Assembly (NCBI GenBank): GCA_900764725.1
Contig: CAAFPB010000267.1
Span: 1-13,922, forward strand
Length of the DNA stretch: 13,922 nt
Direction of reading: 5' to 3'
Source: an uncultured Catenibacterium sp.
GTDB lineage: Bacteria; Bacillota_I; Bacilli_A; Erysipelotrichales; Coprobacillaceae
Of the stretch, positions 11,073 to 13,922 are shown in pieces (position 1 is the stretch's first letter; each line of letters opens with the position of its first letter). The notes beneath the pieces are model-generated. The model did no database searches. It was not told where the DNA came from and worked only from the letters and a program-made list of their open reading frames with translations. The position numbers and the translations under genes are program-made.

Positions 11073-12048
11073 ACTCACCTTCTAGTTCTTTCTCAAAGTC
11101 TTTTAGAATTGTTTCTAATTCTTCTAATGTATTCATCTGTGTCAAATGATTCTTAATCTTTGCAGAACCTCTTAACCCTTTGACATACCAAGGTGCTTGT
11201 CCACGCATCTGTCTAATCGCATTCTTTTCACCTTCAGTTTTTACTAAACGATGAGCATGATCAATACATAACTGAATACGATCATGATAATCTGGTTCTT
11301 CTTCTAGGATACCTTCTTCTAGATATTTAACCATTCTACGAATCACAAATGGATTACCTAAAGCCCCTCTACCAACCATGACAGCATCACAGCCTGTTTC
11401 TTCCATCATTCTTTTCGCATCTTCAGGTGTTCTGACATCACCATTTCCAATAACTGGGATGCTGACTGCTTCTTTAACCTTTTTAATCCATGACCAGTCT
11501 GCATGACCTTCATACATCTGTGAACGTGTACGACCATGAATAGCTACTGCACTAGCTCCTGCTTTTTCCATTAATTGTGCCATTTCTACACAGTTAATAT
11601 GCTTCATGTCATAACCAATACGCATCTTAACAGTTACTGGTACATTGACTGCTTCTACGACAGCCTTCACAATATCATATGCAAGTTCTGGATACTGCAT
11701 TAAATAACTGCCTGCATGAGCCTTTAATACCTTATTCACAGGACATCCCATATTAATATCAATAATATCACAGTCAGAATGTTCCTCTACAAACTTGGCA
11801 GCTTTGACCATAGTCTCTACTTCACCACCAAAAATCTGCATACTCATAGGGTGTTCATCTTCACCTACTGCAAGCATATCAATTGTCTTTTGATTTCCAT
11901 AACATAACGCTTTATCACTGACCATTTCAGATACGACAAGTCCAGCACCGAACTCTTTTACAAGTCTACGGTAAGCTACATTTGTGATACCTGCCATAGG
12001 AGCCATGATAATAGGATGTTTTATTTCTACGTTTCCAATTTTCAACAT
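11071..12048 (-). CDS. dusB: tRNA-dihydrouridine synthase, DusB type
   Basis: A 325-residue flavoenzyme that reduces specific uridines of tRNA to dihydrouridine using FMN and NAD(P)H. The TIM-barrel opening [17 protein letters not shown] binds FMN. The catalytic Cys102 is in [21 protein letters not shown], the HGRTR motif, IPVIGNGDV and [11 protein letters not shown] give the remaining phosphate and flavin loops. The C-terminal helical domain with the conserved [12 protein letters not shown] segment is intact. The start is ATG 12048, whose SD (GGTGAT, 8 bases away) is weak compared with other genes here. It leads the operon with the AmmeMemoRadiSam genes downstream. The hslO-dusB-lysS order is a Bacilli-type arrangement, so this is the core gene to which the others are attached. 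Confidence 0.95.
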   Translation of the reverse strand: MLKIGNVEIKHPIIMAPMAGITNVAYRRLVKEFGAGLVVSEMVSDKALCYGNQKTIDMLAVGEDEHPMSMQIFGGEVETMVKAAKFVEEHSDCDIIDINMGCPVNKVLKAHAGSYLMQYPELAYDIVKAVVEAVNVPVTVKMRIGYDMKHINCVEMAQLMEKAGASAVAIHGRTRSQMYEGHADWSWIKKVKEAVSIPVIGNGDVRTPEDAKRMMEETGCDAVMVGRGALGNPFVIRRMVKYLEEGILEEEPDYHDRIQLCIDHAHRLVKTEGEKNAIRQMRGQAPWYVKGLRGSAKIKNHLTQMNTLEELETILKDFEKELEGE

Positions 12049-12067
12049 TTTTTAATCACCATCACAA

Positions 12068-12095
12068 AATATACCATATTCCTGACACAATACAA
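12068..12095 (-). promoter_or_regulatory. Probable dusB operon promoter
   Basis: TTGTAT (12095-12090) and TATATT (12073-12068) are separated by 16 bases, giving a start near 12061 and a short 13-base leader. Both boxes are imperfect. It is divergent from the proposed sRNA promoter at 12110-12115. Confidence 0.4.
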
Positions 12096-12121
12096 AGACA
12101 AATTATCTCTATACTAATAGT

Positions 12122-12231
12122 TGTGAAAGGAAGTTCCCGATCCTTTCAATAATATATATATCGTTTTCATTTCCCTTCCCTATTTTACTAATAGGACATA
12201 AGGAGCAGGTATTCCCTTCCTGCTCCTTTTT
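12122..12231 (+). ncRNA. Candidate C-rich small RNA 1 (novel)
   Basis: A roughly 110-nt plus-strand unit with no plausible reading frame. TATACT (12110-12115) is a -10 without a clear -35. The predicted RNA opens with a hairpin, TGAAAGGA (12124-12131) and TCCTTTCA (12141-12148), whose 9-base loop holds UUCCC. An AU-rich stretch containing UUUCCCUUCCC (12170-12180) follows. It ends in an intrinsic terminator, AGGAGCAGG (12201-12209) and CCTGCTCCT (12219-12227), with UUCCCUU in the loop and a U5 tail. Three UUCCC motifs in unpaired positions resemble the C-rich SD-binding motifs of Firmicute sRNAs such as RsaE/RoxS. It could instead be a terminated leader of the downstream iron-sulfur gene. No known Rfam family was recognised. 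Confidence 0.55.
12201..12231 (+). terminator. Terminator upstream of the NapH-like gene
   Basis: A perfect 9-bp stem (12201-12209 with 12219-12227), loop UAUUCCCUU and U5 tail on the plus strand. The opposite strand lacks a U-run, so it ends a plus-strand transcript before the gene at 12303. That requires an upstream plus-strand promoter, which is the main reason to propose an sRNA or attenuated leader. Confidence 0.85.
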
Positions 12232-12237
12232 GTATAT

Positions 12238-12266
12238 TTTACAGGAATATGATTGTAGTATTAATT
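12238..12266 (+). promoter_or_regulatory. Tentative promoter of NapH-like gene
   Basis: TTTACA (12238-12243) resembles a -35 (five of six) and is followed after 17 bases by TTAATT, a weak -10. It lies just beyond the terminator and would start the gene independently. Another weak pair, TTGTAG (12253) and TAAGAT (12276), is also possible. Confidence 0.25.
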
Positions 12267-12290
12267 CATACATTTTAAGATGAATATAAG

Positions 12291-12295
12291 GGAGG
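12291..12295 (+). promoter_or_regulatory. Ribosome binding site deciding the NapH-like start
   Basis: GGAGG here leaves only one base before the ATG at 12297 but seven before the in-frame ATG at 12303. The second is therefore the functional start. Confidence 0.75.
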
Positions 12296-12302
12296 AATGA
12301 CT

Positions 12303-13130
12303 ATGAAAAGAAAATATACTTTCTCTATTATACTATTTATATTATTTGAAGTGATTGCGGTGACTTTATGGCTGACTAAAGATAATATGTTCTACTTATT
12401 GAACTTCAGCTATATAGGCACTTGTCTTGCCTTAGGCACTGCACTATTTACTGCCGGAAAGAGCTGTGCAAGACATTTTGTACAATTGGCAGTAGGCAGT
12501 TATATGTTGTTTTATTTAGGTGTTATTTCTCAAGAGAATATGCAGATTGAAGGCTTCTGGTACTATTTATTCTTAGGTACCTTTGAAGCAGCTACTATTC
12601 ACTATGCGATTGCGAAAATCTTTGGACCTCTTTTATTTGGAAGAGGCTGGTGTGGTTATGCCTGCTGGACAGCTATGATCCTTGACTTCTTACCTTTTAA
12701 AAGACCACTAAAGCCAAGAGTTAAGAAACTAGGCATATTACGTTATGTGATGTTTGTATGTTCTCTTGCATTGGTATCAGGATTATTCTTCATGAAGGTC
12801 ACTCATCTAGAAAAGATTATGTTCTATCTATTTCTTCTAGGTAACGCCTTTTACTATATTGCAGGTATCGCACTTGCCTACATATTTAAAGATAATCGTG
12901 CATTCTGTAAGTATTTATGTCCTATTACAATATTCCTAAAACCAATGAGCTATTATTCACTCCTACGTGTACATTGTGATGAGAATAAATGTGTTCATTG
13001 TAATAAGTGTTTAAAGGTCTGCCCAATGAATGTAGAAGTCAACAAAGAGTCACGTAATCGTAAAAACGGAACTGATTGTATTCTATGTTATGAATGTACA
13101 AAAGAGTGTCCCGTTAAAGCACTACATTAG
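12303..13130 (+). CDS. NapH/MauN-like membrane 4Fe-4S protein
   Basis: A 275-residue membrane polyferredoxin, the only plus-strand gene here. It has about five hydrophobic segments (roughly 6-24, 36-50, 62-76, 146-164, 172-196). Two conserved cysteine pairs flank membrane segments: GRGWCGYAC (Cys117, Cys121) and CKYLCP (Cys202, Cys206). A cytoplasmic two-cluster ferredoxin tail follows, with Cys230-233-236-240 and Cys259-262-265-269. Relatives in the NapH/MauN/CcoG group pass electrons between quinols or flavoproteins and iron-sulfur partners, but no partner gene (NapG, flavoprotein or cytochrome) is in this window. The redox role is solid; donor and acceptor are unknown. It is bracketed by two sRNA-like elements and preceded by a terminator, so its expression may be conditional. 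Confidence 0.88.
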   Translation: MKRKYTFSIILFILFEVIAVTLWLTKDNMFYLLNFSYIGTCLALGTALFTAGKSCARHFVQLAVGSYMLFYLGVISQENMQIEGFWYYLFLGTFEAATIHYAIAKIFGPLLFGRGWCGYACWTAMILDFLPFKRPLKPRVKKLGILRYVMFVCSLALVSGLFFMKVTHLEKIMFYLFLLGNAFYYIAGIALAYIFKDNRAFCKYLCPITIFLKPMSYYSLLRVHCDENKCVHCNKCLKVCPMNVEVNKESRNRKNGTDCILCYECTKECPVKALH

Positions 13131-13194
13131 TCCAACACATATTTCTCCACAATATATAGATATTTATTATAGATTCATACTCTATACTAGTTAT

Positions 13195-13328
13195 TGAAAG
13201 GAGGCAACTGTCATACAACTCTAAAAAGATCAATTATTCAATTCTATTCCCTTCCATGATATATGTTAACTGATCTTTGTATAATACCGGACAGTATGAA
13301 AAAAAACGCCATATTATTGGCGTTTTTT
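13195..13328 (+). ncRNA. Candidate C-rich small RNA 2, relative of the first
   Basis: A second plus-strand unit of about 134 nt. It shares CTCTATACTA (13180-13189, containing a -10 TATACT) with the first element. It also shares the adjacent TGAAAGGAGG and an ATTCCCTTCC block (13246-13255), spaced almost the same: 76 versus 73 bases from the start of one block to the end of the other. The C-rich block sits in the loop of a 12-bp stem with one mismatch (AAAGATCAATTA, about 13225-13236, with TAACTGATCTTT, about 13267-13278). The likely 3' end is the shared terminator at 13301-13328. No start codon is well placed behind the AAAGGAGG. It could instead be the 3' UTR of the NapH-like gene, for which no closer terminator is visible. 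Confidence 0.42.
13301..13328. terminator. Bidirectional terminator at end of hslO
   Basis: AAAAAACGCCA (13301-13311) and TGGCGTTTTTT (13318-13328) form an 11-bp stem around a 6-base loop, with U-runs on both strands (8 on the minus, 6 on the plus). The minus-strand 5' arm carries the last hslO codons, and the stop codon lies in the loop. It can also end plus-strand transcripts coming from the NapH-like/sRNA region. Confidence 0.85.
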
Positions 13329-13922
13329 AAGTATTTCCTTTAATTCTTCTTCACTGAACTGATAATGTGTATTACAGAACTGACATGTAATTTCACAGCC
13401 ATGATCTTCATTGATCATATCTTCTAGATCTTTAGTATGAAGAGTAGCCAAAGCTTCCTTCATCTTTTCTTTACTACAATCACATTCAAATGATAGATCC
13501 TGAGTATCTAGGATTTCAACATCTTCAAAGATCATCTTTAAGATTTCTTCTGGAGTATGTCCTTCATCTAATAACTGTGATACTGGTGGTGTATTCTTGA
13601 TTTTATCTTCAATATACGCAATATCTTCTTCAGTTGCTTCTGGTAATAACTGAATAATATAACCACCTGCACTTCTTACAGTATTGTCTTCTTCTACAAG
13701 AACACCTACTGCCACAACTGATGGGACCTGTTCTGATAACATGAAGTAATAAGAGAAATCATCACCAATTTCACCAGTCTGTAATGGAGAACTAGATGTA
13801 ATAGGTTCCTTTAATCCCATATCACGTGTCACCTGGATAGTACCTTGATTTCCTACACATAAACCTACTGCAAGTTTACCTGTATCATTGTATGTATAGT
13901 GAACTTCTGGATTAGATACAAA
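13314..13922 (-). CDS. hslO: Hsp33 redox-regulated chaperone, 5' end outside window
   Basis: The C-terminal 202 residues of Hsp33, a holdase that unfolds and binds client proteins upon oxidation and heat. The frame stays open to the window edge, so I annotate a partial gene lacking about the first 85-90 residues. The first visible residues are FVSNPEVHYTYNDTGKLAVG. The chaperone core has SGELGEDF-like TGEIGDDFSYYFMLSEQVPS and AGGYIIQLLPEA. The zinc redox switch is complete, with CDC in FECDCSKEKM and CQFC in EITCQFCNTHY. It normally stands close to dusB in Bacilli-type genomes; here a divergent 1.3 kb island lies between. Its last codons form part of the bidirectional terminator. Confidence 0.95.
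   Translation of the reverse strand, partial: FVSNPEVHYTYNDTGKLAVGLCVGNQGTIQVTRDMGLKEPITSSSPLQTGEIGDDFSYYFMLSEQVPSVVAVGVLVEEDNTVRSAGGYIIQLLPEATEEDIAYIEDKIKNTPPVSQLLDEGHTPEEILKMIFEDVEILDTQDLSFECDCSKEKMKEALATLHTKDLEDMINEDHGCEITCQFCNTHYQFSEEELKEILKKRQ

Noticed and set aside
13193..13223. Small peptide behind the AAAGGAGG at 13197
   Set aside because: No ATG, GTG or TTG is suitably spaced; the first in-range triplets are ATA CAA CTC followed by a stop.
13280..13285. TATAAT on the plus strand as a promoter
   Set aside because: The sequence 17 bases upstream does not resemble a -35, and a transcript would meet the terminator at 13301 almost at once.

Overview
The window looks like chromosomal DNA of a low-GC, Gram-positive gut-type Firmicute; Erysipelotrichia or a close relative is my best guess, from protein style, AT-rich codon use and gene content, and no search was run. 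Evidence includes strong AGGAGG-type ribosome binding sites, a T-box leader, a CelB-type PTS permease, RpiR regulators and short U-tailed terminators. All protein genes but one lie on the minus strand.

Read in the minus-strand direction (right to left): a 5'-truncated hslO (Hsp33) enters from the right edge. Next comes a 1.3 kb divergent island with one plus-strand gene, a NapH-like membrane polyferredoxin. It is bracketed by two intergenic elements that look like related C-rich small RNAs (about 12122-12231 and 13195-13328). A dusB-led operon follows: dusB, an extradiol-dioxygenase-like/AMMECR1 fusion, the AmmeMemoRadiSam radical SAM enzyme, and an RpiR/SIS regulator, closed by a terminator at 8063-8085. 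Then comes a beta-glucoside operon: PTS EIIC, GH1 6-phospho-beta-glucosidase, ROK sugar kinase, an RDD membrane protein and a second RpiR/SIS regulator, closed by a terminator at 2896-2920. A YitT-family membrane protein and lysS (class II lysyl-tRNA synthetase) complete the set; lysS has its own sigma-A promoter and T-box leader.

The metabolic logic is clearest in the beta-glucoside operon. EIIC, with EIIA and EIIB supplied from elsewhere, would import and phosphorylate a cellobiose-like sugar. The GH1 enzyme would split it into a 6-phosphosugar and a free sugar, and the ROK kinase would phosphorylate the free one. A perfect 18-bp palindrome overlapping a cre-like sequence sits between a weak -10 and the EIIC start, so local (RpiR) and global (CcpA) control are both plausible.

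hslO, dusB and lysS form a familiar contiguous block in Bacilli. Here they keep order and orientation, but accessory modules separate them. The most novel candidates are the paired C-rich sRNA-like elements, the join of the AmmeMemoRadiSam genes to an RpiR gene with no intergenic base, and a hairpin that buries the SD and start codon of the distal RpiR gene. There is no rRNA, tRNA, CRISPR array, transposase or phage gene. The only gene-free stretch over 300 bases is 1676-1993, which holds the lysS promoter and T-box leader.
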